The notes under the pieces: model-generated
The model's input: only the letters and a program-made list of their open reading frames with translations
What the model was told of the DNA's origin: nothing
Database searches by the model: none
Program-made: the position numbers and the translations under genes
Assembly: GCF_900105195.1 (NCBI RefSeq)
Contig: NZ_FNRX01000003.1
Coordinates: forward strand, 34,001-98,000
From: Rhodococcus pyridinivorans
GTDB taxonomy: Bacteria > Actinomycetota > Actinomycetes > Mycobacteriales > Mycobacteriaceae
Reading direction: 5' to 3'
DNA length: 64,000 nt
In this document: piece by piece, positions 1-8,219 of the stretch
Layout of the letters: every line of letters begins with the position of its first letter
Numbering within the stretch: position 1 is the stretch's first letter

Positions 1-2302
1 GGTCCAGGCCGGTGGAGTCACCGGATCGCAGCAGCATCGAGTTTTCGGCTTGGGCGGTGTCGTTGCCGAATCGGACCACGGTGTCGAGTTCGGGAGCGTC
101 GGTGTTCTGCGCCAGATAGCGCAGCATTCCGCCGGTCTCCACAGCGTCGAGCTGGGCCGGGTCACCGAGCAGGCGGACGACTGCGCCATGTTCCTTGGCG
201 ATCTCGACGACGGCGGCGAGGTCGAGGGTGGAGGCAAGGGAGGCTTCGTCGACGAGCAGCATCGTGCCCGGTGCGATGTCGATGCCGGCCGGAAGTGTGC
301 CGGGGCGACTGCCGATGAGACCGCGCCAGGGGTAGGTCAGGGAGGCCAGGGTCAGGCCGGTGACGCCGACTTCGTCGCCGAGTGTTTCGGCGGCGACTGC
401 GGAGGGTGCGAGGGCTATGACGCGACGGCCTTCGTTCTGCCATGCCTGCACGACGGCCTTCATGCTGGTGGTCTTGCCGGTTCCTGCGGGTCCGACACCG
501 ACGGCCAGCAGTGCCCCGGATTGCAGGAAGTGCTCGGTCAAGGTGCGCTGGCCGGCGTTGAGGTTGCGTCCGGTTTCGGCGCGCATCGTCTCGTACACCT
601 CGTGGATCGAGGCGGTGCGAGCGGTGAAGACGGTGGGTTCGCTGGTGGCCGATACCAGCATCGTTTCGGCGTCGAGGATGCGCTGGGAGCTGTGTTTGTG
701 GCTGCCGTGGTGGGACAGAACGAAGTCGCCGTTACGTCGGCGCAGACGCCTCGGGATCGTGGGCAGCTCGACTCGTGGGGTGGTTATCGACAACTCCACG
801 ACCCGGTTGGTGAGTCGATCGACTGCCGTCCGGTAGGTGTCGAGGTCGGGGAACGTCTCACCGCCGAGGTGGGCCTGGACTGCGGAGACGATGTGTGGCA
901 GTTGCCAGCGCGAGCGCTTGGACTCAAGCTTGGTGATCACGGCTCGGGCGTCGTCGTCGAGGCTGCGGCGCTGTGGCCTCGGGGCGTGATCGGCGGCGAA
1001 GGCGTCGCGGACGAGCTGGTCGACGGCCTCGTTGCCGCCGAGGATTTCGGCGGCCTTCTCGCGCCATTCTGCGCGCATCTCGGCGAGTGATTTCGCGTCG
1101 GCCTTGCCTTCGCGGGTGTCGAGGGTTGCTTGTTGATAGAGCTGATACATCGTCTTGGCGTCAGGCATCCGCTGGTACTTGGTGCGGTACTCGGCCACGA
1201 GTTCGTCGCGGCGGGCCTCGATTGCGCTGCGGCGGGAGCTGAACATCTCGAGCATGTCGCGGGGAATGGCGGCCAGTTCGACCACGGGTTGCTTGCCCTG
1301 CTCGATCTCGCGGTGGGTCAGCTCGAGGCCGAGTTCGGTGCTCAGGCGCTGCATCACTTCGGCGTTGAATCGCTGCGAGGCGGCGACGGCGAAGCGGAAC
1401 ATGGTCGATCCGTCGACGGCTCGCCACTTGCCGTCTTCGGCGGCCTGGGTCTTGATCGACACGACGGCATGGGTGTGCAGATTGGGGTCCCCGCAGCGGG
1501 AATCGAAATGCTTGTAGAGGGTCGCGACGAAACCGTTGGTGTCGATCTGTTCCTCGCCGTTGCGGCCAACGCGAGTGAAGCAGGCGTTCTCTTCGAGCCA
1601 CCGGAGGGTGTCTTTCACCGTGGCATCGACGATGCGCTCGATCTCGATGCGCGTCTCGTTCGGTGCCAGTGCCCACAGGCTCGACACACTCTTGGGTGGT
1701 GTGAAAACCAGGTCGTGGCCGGCCACCGGGTGGCGGACTTTGCCCTTCTCGTGGGCGATCCAGTTCCGCAATTCGGCCTCGTTCGCGACCGGCCGGCCAT
1801 GCTTGTCCTGGAACATTCCTCCGGCGATACGGTCGAGGATAGCAGCAGATTCGTCCGGGCTCGGGGCGTGTCCGTGGGTGTCGGTGTACTCGGCGATTTC
1901 GGCCGCGTGTCGGTCGAACAGTTCGACGTTGTTCTTGAAGGTCGGGAACTTCCGTCCGAGTCGAGCGAGCCGGATCGCGTCCTCGGAGGGGACGTCCCGG
2001 TCGATGAGTTCTGCGATCAGGGCGTCGGCATTCGGGTGGAGTCCTTCGCCGAACAGGGCCTTCATCTGCACCTCGGTGACGACATCTCCGACGGAGATCC
2101 GGTCGGCGTTCTCGACGTGGATGTCATCCAGAAGCTCGTTCAAACCGTCGACTCCTGAGCCGAACCATTCGCCGGGCGGTGTGCCGTGCGCGGTGTAGTA
2201 ATCGGTCAGTTCTGCTCCACGTTCGCGCTCGCGGTCGGCTGTGGCGACCTGACGCGTCAGGTACTCATAGCCGTCCGCTGCGTGCAGGACGTGGAGGGTC
2301 AT
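1..2302 (-). CDS. traA: MobF-family conjugative relaxase/helicase (TraA/TrwC-like), 3' end outside window
   Basis: Conjugative relaxase that nicks oriT, stays covalently attached to the strand and unwinds it. Read on the minus strand from ATG 2302 (GTG 2305 is also possible), it stays open to base 1, giving about 767 visible residues. Near residue 264 there is a histidine cluster reading HFDSRCGDPNLHTHAVV, typical of the three-His metal site of TrwC/TraI relaxases. Near residue 606 is a Walker A motif (GPAGTGKTT), and near residue 683 a Walker B region (LLVDEAS) followed by LLGDPAQLDAV, as in RecD-like helicases. The frame also stays open upstream of the chosen start. The gene faces away from a 228-bp gap and a divergent coiled-coil gene, the usual arrangement around a transfer origin. 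The family call is firm; the exact start is not. Confidence 0.93.
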   Translation of the reverse strand, partial: MTLHVLHAADGYEYLTRQVATADRERERGAELTDYYTAHGTPPGEWFGSGVDGLNELLDDIHVENADRISVGDVVTEVQMKALFGEGLHPNADALIAELIDRDVPSEDAIRLARLGRKFPTFKNNVELFDRHAAEIAEYTDTHGHAPSPDESAAILDRIAGGMFQDKHGRPVANEAELRNWIAHEKGKVRHPVAGHDLVFTPPKSVSSLWALAPNETRIEIERIVDATVKDTLRWLEENACFTRVGRNGEEQIDTNGFVATLYKHFDSRCGDPNLHTHAVVSIKTQAAEDGKWRAVDGSTMFRFAVAASQRFNAEVMQRLSTELGLELTHREIEQGKQPVVELAAIPRDMLEMFSSRRSAIEARRDELVAEYRTKYQRMPDAKTMYQLYQQATLDTREGKADAKSLAEMRAEWREKAAEILGGNEAVDQLVRDAFAADHAPRPQRRSLDDDARAVITKLESKRSRWQLPHIVSAVQAHLGGETFPDLDTYRTAVDRLTNRVVELSITTPRVELPTIPRRLRRRNGDFVLSHHGSHKHSSQRILDAETMLVSATSEPTVFTARTASIHEVYETMRAETGRNLNAGQRTLTEHFLQSGALLAVGVGPAGTGKTTSMKAVVQAWQNEGRRVIALAPSAVAAETLGDEVGVTGLTLASLTYPWRGLIGSRPGTLPAGIDIAPGTMLLVDEASLASTLDLAAVVEIAKEHGAVVRLLGDPAQLDAVETGGMLRYLAQNTDAPELDTVVRFGNDTAQAENSMLLRSGDSTGLD

Positions 2303-2530
2303 CACGGGCTCGATCTTAGCGATACGAACGTGCAGGTTGGGAGCGGGATTCCCGAATGTCAGTAAAACTGCAAGAGGTGTGTCCCTTTCCTTCTGTTGCT
2401 GGTGCCCGGATACGGTGCGATGTAGATCGGTGTGGCCGGCGGTCGCAGACCGCTCCGGCGAAGCGACGAGGTTGGTCGGGCTGCTGGTTTAGACTCGGCG
2501 TGAGTTGTTGTAGACGGGAAGGGTGTCGCA
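2303..2530. other. Divergent intergenic region, candidate oriT
   Basis: This 228-bp gap lies between the relaxase and a divergent small coiled-coil gene. It carries a GC-rich inverted repeat at 2435-2459: GCCGG CGGTC, a GCA loop, then GACCG CT CCGGC. Hairpins beside the nick site are common in oriT regions of MobF plasmids. No nick sequence can be recognised by eye, so the oriT call rests on position and the hairpin only. Both divergent promoters must also lie here. Confidence 0.4.
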
Positions 2531-2986
2531 GTGAGTGGTTCGGGGGATGCGGTGCACAACGAGACCAAGGTGATCTCGGCACGCAGTCAGGCGCGGTCGA
2601 AGCTGTCGGAACGGCGCGCTGAATTGCTCAAGCGGATAAGCGACAACCAACGCGACCTCGAGCGCGCGTTGGCGTCGCTGGAGAAGGTGGACAAGGCCGC
2701 TGTTCGTCGTGATGCAGCGATCGCCAAGGCGAACGAGGAGTTCGAAAAGAAGAAGGCTGCGGCCGAACTCGCGGCGGGCAGGTCGCTGGCGCAGGTTGCT
2801 GGACGTGGCGAGACCGCGACCTCGATCTCCGAACTCGTCGATCTGGACGTGGCGATGGTGCGCCGGTTGGTGAAGCTGGCCGAAGAGAACAACGACTCGA
2901 CGCCTCCCGCACAAGGATCGAGCGAGGGCGGCAGTGAGGCGAACGAACCGATGCCCGAGGTGCCTGTAGCTGCTTCCGGCTCCTGA
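2531..2986 (+). CDS. Small charged coiled-coil protein next to the relaxase, possible mobilisation accessory
   Basis: A 151-residue protein starting at GTG 2531, with a GGGAAGGG ribosome site about seven bases upstream. Residues 15-90 are rich in Lys, Glu, Arg and Ala with heptad-like spacing (SERRAELLKRISDNQRDLERALASL), which predicts a long coiled coil. Residues 90-118 (ISELVDLDVAMVRRLVKLA) may form a helix-turn-helix-like segment. The tail is Ser/Gly/Pro rich. It resembles MobC-like or relaxosome accessory proteins only in position and general character. I recognise no named family, so the function is inferred from context. Confidence 0.7.
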   Translation: MSGSGDAVHNETKVISARSQARSKLSERRAELLKRISDNQRDLERALASLEKVDKAAVRRDAAIAKANEEFEKKKAAAELAAGRSLAQVAGRGETATSISELVDLDVAMVRRLVKLAEENNDSTPPAQGSSEGGSEANEPMPEVPVAASGS

Positions 2987-3080
2987 TCGGGCAGCAAGCA
3001 GCGGCGCGAGGTCAGAGACGGAGCCACTGTGCGGTGGGCGCCAGAAGACGAGATCGAACGGGACTCGCTTCTTCCAACGC

Positions 3081-3521
3081 GTGGTGTACGGACCGGACTT
3101 AGATTCCTGTCACCTCTGGGTCGGTGCACTCGGTGACGACGGCTACGGACGATTCTGGATAGCTCGAGACGGTCATCAGATCGTGGTCCGACCGCACCGT
3201 TACGCGCTCGCTGTGGAGCTGGAACGTGGCCTCGAGGACAACGAAGTGGCGATGCACCGGCGTTGTGACAACCCGCTGTGCGTCAACACGGGCGATGGTG
3301 ATGCCTTCGCTGCCCATGTGGTGCTCGCGTCGGCCGCTGAGAACATGGCGGACATGGGGCGTAAGGGTCGCGGCGGGGGCCGGCGGTTGTGGTTCGGCGC
3401 CGACCGTGCTGAACGTGCTCGACGCTCACGAGCGGTGCGCGAGGCGGTCTTGCGATATGGCTGGGATCAGCACGCGATCGAGACAGCCCTGTACGACGGG
3501 GCGCAAGGAACGCTGTGGTAG
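3081..3521 (+). CDS. HNH (zinc-binding His-Me finger) endonuclease
   Basis: A 146-residue protein from GTG 3081. It has the usual layout of phage and plasmid HNH homing-type endonucleases: CHLWVGALGDDGYGRFW near the N-terminus, then HRYAL, the His-Cys block MHRRCDNPLCVN around residues 57-69, and AAENMADMGRKGRG around residues 85-97, the part that normally follows the catalytic Asn. Such enzymes nick or cut DNA and often travel as free-standing mobile genes. The normal PxHL segment after CVN reads GDGDAFAAHVVL here, so the second half of the active site may be altered. Start choice is moderate. Confidence 0.72.
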   Translation: MVYGPDLDSCHLWVGALGDDGYGRFWIARDGHQIVVRPHRYALAVELERGLEDNEVAMHRRCDNPLCVNTGDGDAFAAHVVLASAAENMADMGRKGRGGGRRLWFGADRAERARRSRAVREAVLRYGWDQHAIETALYDGAQGTLW

Positions 3522-3641
3522 TTGGCAGGCGATCGTCTTCTGATGTGTCGAGGCGGTTGGTTCGGCCACGGTGGATATTCGATGATGAGAGTTGACCGTT
3601 GCACGCGAGTCGGGGCGGTTTCGGAGACGTTAGGGGTTCTT

Positions 3642-3806
3642 ATGCAGCGAAGTGAAGCGGAAGCGGCCTTGCTCGGTGCCGTGCTCGAGGTGATGCCGAT
3701 TTCGGACCTGGCCCTCGATGCGGCGGTCGCTGGCATACCGGTGTTGGACGTACCCCGTACTCGCAGCATCGACATCTGCTTCTCGGATAAGCCGGACATT
3801 CTCTGA
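3642..3806 (+). CDS. Short hypothetical protein (54 aa)
   Basis: An ATG at 3642 has AGGGG about nine bases upstream and opens a 54-residue frame, MQRSEAEAALLGAVLEV... ending ...CFSDKPDIL. The first half is a helical, Ala/Leu/Glu-rich segment. A longer frame from 3522 lacks a convincing ribosome site. I recognise no family and the gene may not be real. Confidence 0.35.
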   Translation: MQRSEAEAALLGAVLEVMPISDLALDAAVAGIPVLDVPRTRSIDICFSDKPDIL

Positions 3807-3994
3807 CGGCTCGCCTGAATCGCACCGTGACGATGCACGGTTGTTGCACTGCGGTTGGGTGTTGTCCCGGCGCCGTGGCGCGGATCCGTGCGCGAGCTGC
3901 GGGAGAAGTCGGGCGAAGGGGCTCGATGCCCTGAGCTCGGCCCTGCGCGCTGCGGAAGGTGCGGGCGGGTTCGTTGGTGAGTTGGAGATAGGGC

Positions 3995-4024
3995 GAGGCC
4001 CCGCACCGGTCGGTGCGGGGCCTC
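3995..4024 (-). terminator. Hairpin terminator after the DUF4192 gene
   Basis: Perfect 13-bp stem GAGGCCCCGCACC with a four-base loop, 3995-4007 against 4012-4024. It lies 13 bases past the stop codon of the minus-strand DUF4192 gene. There is no U-run, as is common for actinobacterial terminators. Confidence 0.75.
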
Positions 4025-4036
4025 GTGGTGTGTTTG

Positions 4037-5041
4037 TCAGTCCTTGGGGGTGAATCCGAATTCGGGGAGGACGTTTCGACCGGCCTTGAGGACTTCTTGC
4101 ACTCCCTTGGCGTGCAGGCCGTGGTCGACGACTTGGCGGATGAGAAGCGCGAGCTTGGGGATCTGGGTCTCGTGGGCTACTCCGTTCTCGATGGCGTCGA
4201 GGGCGACGGCGGCGCGGACTCCGTAGCCGTGTGCGTAGGCGACGGCGGCGAGGACGGACAGGATCGTAAAGCGGGCGTAGCCGGAGGTCTTGCGGGCGGC
4301 GTCGGTCAGGATGGCGACGGCGGCGACGTTGCGGGAGAAGTACAGGGCCACGTCGCGGGCGCGGGGGTTGTCGGTGAGGGTGATCGCGACGGCGACGGCT
4401 TCGGGATAGGTCAGCTCGCGGGGTGCTTCGATCGCGTCGCGCAGCGTCTCGAGGTTCGCGGCGTCGGTGATTTCGGGAGCCTGGGCGCGGGCCTGGCGCG
4501 CGTCCCACTGGCGCTCGAACAACACTCCGAGGTCTTCGGCGGGTGCGAGTTCGGCGGCGAGCGCGTCGCGGCTGGGGGCAATGGGTGCGCGGCCGTCGAT
4601 GACTCCGAGGACAGCAACGGTGCTCGCGAGGATGTCGCCGAGTTCGCCGGATTCGGCGCTGGGGAAGTTGAAGAAGGTCTCACCGGCGATGTACTCGGGC
4701 AGGACGGCGGCGATGGGCACGGCCAGACCGAGCGTGTAGGCGTGGCGGGTGGCGGCGAGAAGGGTTTCCTCTGCGGTGTCGCCGTTGGGGTGGATGCTGA
4801 CGAGTGCGGCGATGGTGGCGTTGAAGTCGGCGGACTCGGCGGCGGCCATGAGCTTGTCGAGAGCGACAACGGCGGTGGCGTTGTCGTGGTCGAGGCGGGC
4901 GAAGGGGCCGGTCGTTCCCTGGGGATCGAACAGGGCGATGACGAGGGATTCGTTCGGGACCATGCCGAGGAAGGCGGGGATGCCTTCGATGAACTGGGCG
5001 GTGTTGAGGCGGGTAACGGGGCCGTTCTCGTTGTTGTTCAT
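4037..5041 (-). CDS. DUF4192 family protein
   Basis: A 334-residue protein from ATG 5041. Residues 14-80 (AQFIEGIPAFLGMVPNESLVIALFDPQG) match the opening of DUF4192, a family found on actinobacterial chromosomes and plasmids with no established biochemical role. Its N-terminus MNNNEN is almost the same as that of the protein encoded at 46188-46655, because both genes sit behind copies of the same repeated leader. The promoter region holds five phased 11-bp repeats (5064-5111) and a TAAACT -10 box exactly seven bases before the start, so the mRNA is probably leaderless. A strong hairpin follows the stop. Family call firm, role unknown. Confidence 0.85.
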   Translation of the reverse strand: MNNNENGPVTRLNTAQFIEGIPAFLGMVPNESLVIALFDPQGTTGPFARLDHDNATAVVALDKLMAAAESADFNATIAALVSIHPNGDTAEETLLAATRHAYTLGLAVPIAAVLPEYIAGETFFNFPSAESGELGDILASTVAVLGVIDGRAPIAPSRDALAAELAPAEDLGVLFERQWDARQARAQAPEITDAANLETLRDAIEAPRELTYPEAVAVAITLTDNPRARDVALYFSRNVAAVAILTDAARKTSGYARFTILSVLAAVAYAHGYGVRAAVALDAIENGVAHETQIPKLALLIRQVVDHGLHAKGVQEVLKAGRNVLPEFGFTPKD

Positions 5042-5625
5042 GCCTCTAGTTTACATCTGTTTTGATGATTTTCCGATGTTTTTCTGGTGTTTGTTCGGTG
5101 CTTTTCTGGTGATGCTGGTCACACGTTTATAGGCTATGACCTGCGGTTTTGCGGGTGTAGCGGGGGTTCGGTGGTGGAGCGGGTACCTCGGTCGGTCGGT
5201 GCAGCCCTGGTGAACCGGGCGCGGTGACTGCCGAGCAAGGGCGGGTTTTCCCTTGCTCGGTGGTCGGCGGGTCCGGTAGGGCCGTGCGGGGTGACCGGGC
5301 GCGGTACCCGCGGAGCAGCGGGAACCTTGGGAGGGAGGGACAGGGGTCCGGGGGCGGAGCCCCCCGGGGATCGGTAGAGCCGACACACCGCAGACGAGCC
5401 GGGCACACTCCTAGCCAGCGCGAGGCGGCACCGTCCGCCGGCCGCGGGAGCATACGTTTACCGGCCCCGAGACCAACGAGGCAAAGATCCGCCTGCCACA
5501 CCAGCCCTCGAACACACTGCTCGTCGACACCCGACACGACCCCAAAAGGGGTCCGGGGGCGGATCGCCCCTGGTCAACACCGAGAACGCGACTCGGCGCA
5601 CCGAACCGGACAGGGCAGGAATCGT
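5041..5625. repeat. Long direct repeat, copy A (about 585 bp)
   Basis: Near-identical over its length to 50701-51295 (copy C), and over its first 350 bp to 46655-47002 (copy B), all in the same orientation. It holds the phased array, then a G/C-rich stretch with two hairpins: CCGAGCAAGGG against CCCTTGCTCGG, and a CCGGGGGC/GCCCCC pair. I see no convincing gene; short frames such as the one at 5458-5643 recur in copy C only because the DNA is repeated. Confidence 0.85.
5048..5111 (-). promoter_or_regulatory. Array A: five phased 11-bp repeats plus -10 box, DUF4192 promoter
   Basis: GATG/GGTG cores start at 5064, 5075, 5086, 5097 and 5108, exactly 11 bp apart. On the coding (minus) strand the unit is CAYCRRAAAAN. 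The -10 candidate TAAACT is the complement of 5048-5053, seven bases from the ATG at 5041. The array covers the -35 position, so a bound protein would control this promoter. Confidence 0.8.
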
Positions 5626-5766
5626 GCCAAAGGCTTCTCGCAATCTTCTCCAGCGTGACCGCCGCCCCGGAGACGTTGCATCACTACATGACAGCGGCGG
5701 ATTTGACGAGAACCTTTGAACTTCGCGATCCTGTTCCGGGGACGGCAGACCGATGCAATCTAATTG

Positions 5767-6117
5767 CTACTCCCATTTGGCCCAATGAGCTGGACGGGTT
5801 AAACCTGGCGGGAAGATGGTTTTATCGTCATAACTGTGCCCTCCGGTTGGAAGGGTTCTCGCGCCCGACAAGTCGCATCCACTGAAGTCTGCCGTCGAAT
5901 TCTTAAACCTCATTCCATTGAGTAACACATTCTTGGCGGTAAATTTAGCACCCCTGAACAGAATGAAAGAATTATCCCGGAAGTGACTTGCGATGTGGGC
6001 AAAGTTTCCAATGAACTTTGCCCCACTGAACTCTACATTCACACAGTTGGTGAACTTTGCTGCACCAAATATTACGCCGCCGCCAGAAAATGTCGCGTTG
6101 GGGAACTCGACCATGTC
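5767..6117 (-). pseudogene. Pentapeptide-repeat protein, 3' remnant
   Basis: The minus-strand frame ending at 5767 reads VEFPNATFSGGGVIFGAAKF...VEFSGAKFIGNFAH...ILFRGAKFTAKNVLLNGMRFKNSTADFSGCDLSGARTLPTGG. This is a series of A(D/N)(L/F)XX-type pentapeptide repeats forming a right-handed beta helix. The 5' part is missing: at about 6117 the frame runs straight into the first codons of an IS21 istA gene, so it was cut by an IS-associated deletion. The DNA here is clearly more AT-rich than its surroundings, suggesting separate acquisition. Confidence 0.8.
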
Positions 6118-6230
6118 GCCGGGGTGAGGTACTTGCGGATGGTTTTGCGGTCGAGTCCCAGGGCTGTCGAGATCTGCACCTGGGAGCGGCCGGCATGCCA
6201 ATGCCGGAACAACTCCATCAGATCGGTCAT
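6117..6230 (-). pseudogene. istA: IS21-family istA, N-terminal remnant
   Basis: From ATG 6230 on the minus strand the frame reads MTDLMELFRHWHAGRSQVQISTALGLDRKTIRKYLTP, the N-terminal helix-turn-helix of IS21-family transposase IstA. Only about 38 codons remain before the frame joins the pentapeptide-repeat remnant. Its upstream region was moved to 8002-8219 by an IS1634-family insertion. The gene cannot be functional. Confidence 0.8.
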
Positions 6231-6242
6231 CGTCCACGTTCT
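6204..6242. repeat. Target-site duplication, left copy (39-43 bp)
   Basis: The 39 bases ending at 6242 recur exactly at 8002-8040, directly outside the IS1634-family inverted repeats. The match extends to 43 bp if ambiguous edge bases are counted. This is far longer than the 5-10 bp produced by most IS elements. Confidence 0.9.
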
Positions 6243-8001
6243 CCTGAGTTAGGACATTACTGACGGGTAGACCCTTTGCCGAGGCTTCCACCTGCGCATT
6301 CACGGCGTTGCCGAGGCGGATCGGGACACTAAGCAGGTAGGTTCGGGCGGTGGCATTCGTGCGGAAAGTGCGCACCGCATCCGGGGCGGTAGCGGTGCAG
6401 GTCGTGCGCAAACACCGCGGTGGACACGAGATCCTCGCCCACGTCGGGTCCGCGCACACCGACGTCGAGCTGGGCATTCTGCTCGAACGAGCCCGCCAGT
6501 TCCTGCACGGCGATCAAGGCATGCTCGATCTGGATGTGCCGACGCCCGTCGAGCAGATCGCCGATGTTGCCGACTGGCGAACCGGTCAACTACCCGGTCC
6601 GACCACGAGCAACGGCGGCGAACTCGCCGGCGCGGGACGAACCGTGCGCACCAGCGCCCGGTTGCTCTATGACGTGCTCACCTTCGTCTACGACCGGCTC
6701 GGCCTCGACATCATCGACGATGCAGTGTTCCAGGATCTGGTGATCGCCCGGATCGTCGAACCGACCTCGAAGATCGATGCCCTGCGCGTCCTCGATGACC
6801 TCGGTTCGAATCCGGTGTCCTACAAAACGATTCAACGCCACCTGGCGCAGGTCATCACCGGTGACTACCGCGACCGGATCGCCCGCCGCTGCTTCGAATA
6901 CGCGGCCACCACCGGCGGATTGGGGTTGCTGCTGTTCGACGTGACCACCTTGTACTTCGAGGCCGAGAAGGAAGACGACCTGCGCAAGGTCGGATACTCC
7001 AAGGAGCGCCGGGTCGATCCGCAGATCGTGGTCGGGCTGCTCGTCGACCGCACCGGCTTCCCGCTGGAGATCGGGTGTTTCGAGGGCAACAAGGCCGAAA
7101 CCCACACCCTGGTCCCGATGGTGCGTCAGTTCCAGGCCCGCCACGGCCTCGAGGGTGTGGAGATGGTCATCGCCGCCGATGCCGGCATGCTCTCCGCATC
7201 GAACCTGACCGCCCTGGACGACGCGGGCCTGAAGTTCATCGTCGGCTCCCGGGTGACGAAAGCACCGGGTGATCTGACGTCCCATTTCCATTGGAACGGT
7301 GATGTATTCACCGATGGTCAGATCATCGACACCGTCACGCCCCGGCACGCCCGCAGCACGGTCAACACCGTGAAGAGACGAGCCGAACCGATCTGGAACC
7401 CGACCCGGGACACCACCTCGTGGCGGGCGATCTGGCAGTACACCCGCAAACGTGCTGTCCGCGACAACCAAACATTGAATGCGCAGGAAGCGCGGGCCCG
7501 GTCGGTGGTCGACGGCACCCGGAAGGCCAAGGCCACCCGCTTCGTCAAGACCACCACCGCAGGTCAGCAGGTCGATGATGTCGCGCTGGCACGAGCCCGG
7601 TCCCTCGTCGGACTCAAGGGCTATGTCACCAACATCCCGCTCACGCTCATGGAACCGGGCGAGGTGATCGGCAAGTACCACGACCTGTGGCATGTCGAGC
7701 AGTCGTTCCGCATGTCGAAGACCGATCTGCGGGCACGGCCGATGTTCCACCGCACCCGCGACGCCATCGAGGCGCACCTGACCATCGTGTTCGCCGCCCT
7801 GGCCGTCGCTCGTTGCGCCCAAGACCAGACCGGGGTGGCGATCGCGAGGCTGGTCAAGCAACTGCGGCCGCTGCGGACCTCCACCATCGCCATCAACGGT
7901 GCCGTCCAGGACTTTCCGCCGCAGATCCCACCCCCCGAGCTGGAGATTCTCACCCGTCTCGGGTTCGAATCGGGACACTAAGCCAAATGTCCTAACTCAG
8001 G
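6243..8001 (+). mobile_element. IS1634-family (IS1549-like) insertion sequence, intact
   Basis: Perfect 16-bp terminal inverted repeats CCTGAGTTAGGACATT at 6243-6258 and its complement at 7986-8001 enclose one full-length transposase gene. A 39-43 bp target duplication flanks the element. It is inserted in the leader and start region of an IS21-family istA gene, so it arrived after that IS21 element. Confidence 0.93.
6350..7981 (+). CDS. IS1634-family DDE transposase
   Basis: A 543-residue full-length transposase. Segments typical of the IS1634/IS1549 group include LGLLLFDVTTLYFEAE (first catalytic Asp region, around residue 200), VIAADAGMLSASNLTAL (second Asp, around residue 280) and the C-terminal YHDLWHVEQSFRMSKTDLRARPMFHRTRDAIEAHLTIVFAALA block containing the catalytic Glu. 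It moves its own element by cut-and-paste or copy-out. There is no frameshift or internal stop, so it is likely active. It starts about 107 bases inside the left inverted repeat. Confidence 0.95.
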   Translation: MAFVRKVRTASGAVAVQVVRKHRGGHEILAHVGSAHTDVELGILLERARQFLHGDQGMLDLDVPTPVEQIADVADWRTGQLPGPTTSNGGELAGAGRTVRTSARLLYDVLTFVYDRLGLDIIDDAVFQDLVIARIVEPTSKIDALRVLDDLGSNPVSYKTIQRHLAQVITGDYRDRIARRCFEYAATTGGLGLLLFDVTTLYFEAEKEDDLRKVGYSKERRVDPQIVVGLLVDRTGFPLEIGCFEGNKAETHTLVPMVRQFQARHGLEGVEMVIAADAGMLSASNLTALDDAGLKFIVGSRVTKAPGDLTSHFHWNGDVFTDGQIIDTVTPRHARSTVNTVKRRAEPIWNPTRDTTSWRAIWQYTRKRAVRDNQTLNAQEARARSVVDGTRKAKATRFVKTTTAGQQVDDVALARARSLVGLKGYVTNIPLTLMEPGEVIGKYHDLWHVEQSFRMSKTDLRARPMFHRTRDAIEAHLTIVFAALAVARCAQDQTGVAIARLVKQLRPLRTSTIAINGAVQDFPPQIPPPELEILTRLGFESGH

Positions 8002-8219
8002 CCGGAACAACTCCATCAGATCGGTCATCGTCCACGTTCTCCTTGCCACCGTCGGGCCCCTTCCCAGGCCCCCTTGGTGGACCTTGGGAAGAAGCGAACC
8101 TGCAGCAGCACCCACACCCCGGCCGACACGCCCCAGGGGTGGGGAATTACGTGACGGCCGGGTGGGGAATTACGTAACGGACCAACCCCTCAACCTGGGG
8201 AATTACGTGACCGCTGACA
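8002..8219 (-). mobile_element. IS21-family terminal segment with repeated transposase-binding sites
   Basis: The first 39 bases are the right copy of the IS1634 target duplication. The sequence GGGGAATTACGTRAC occurs three times between about 8141 and 8211. Multiple terminal repeats of this size are typical of IS21-family ends, and the outer end, read on the minus strand, is TGTCAGCGGTCACGTAA. Together with 6117-6242 it is what remains of one IS21-like element on the minus strand; its istB and most of istA are gone. Confidence 0.75.

Noticed and set aside
50-2158. Long plus-strand open frames opposite the relaxase
   Set aside because: They are antisense shadows of a high-GC gene; the minus strand carries clear relaxase and helicase motifs.
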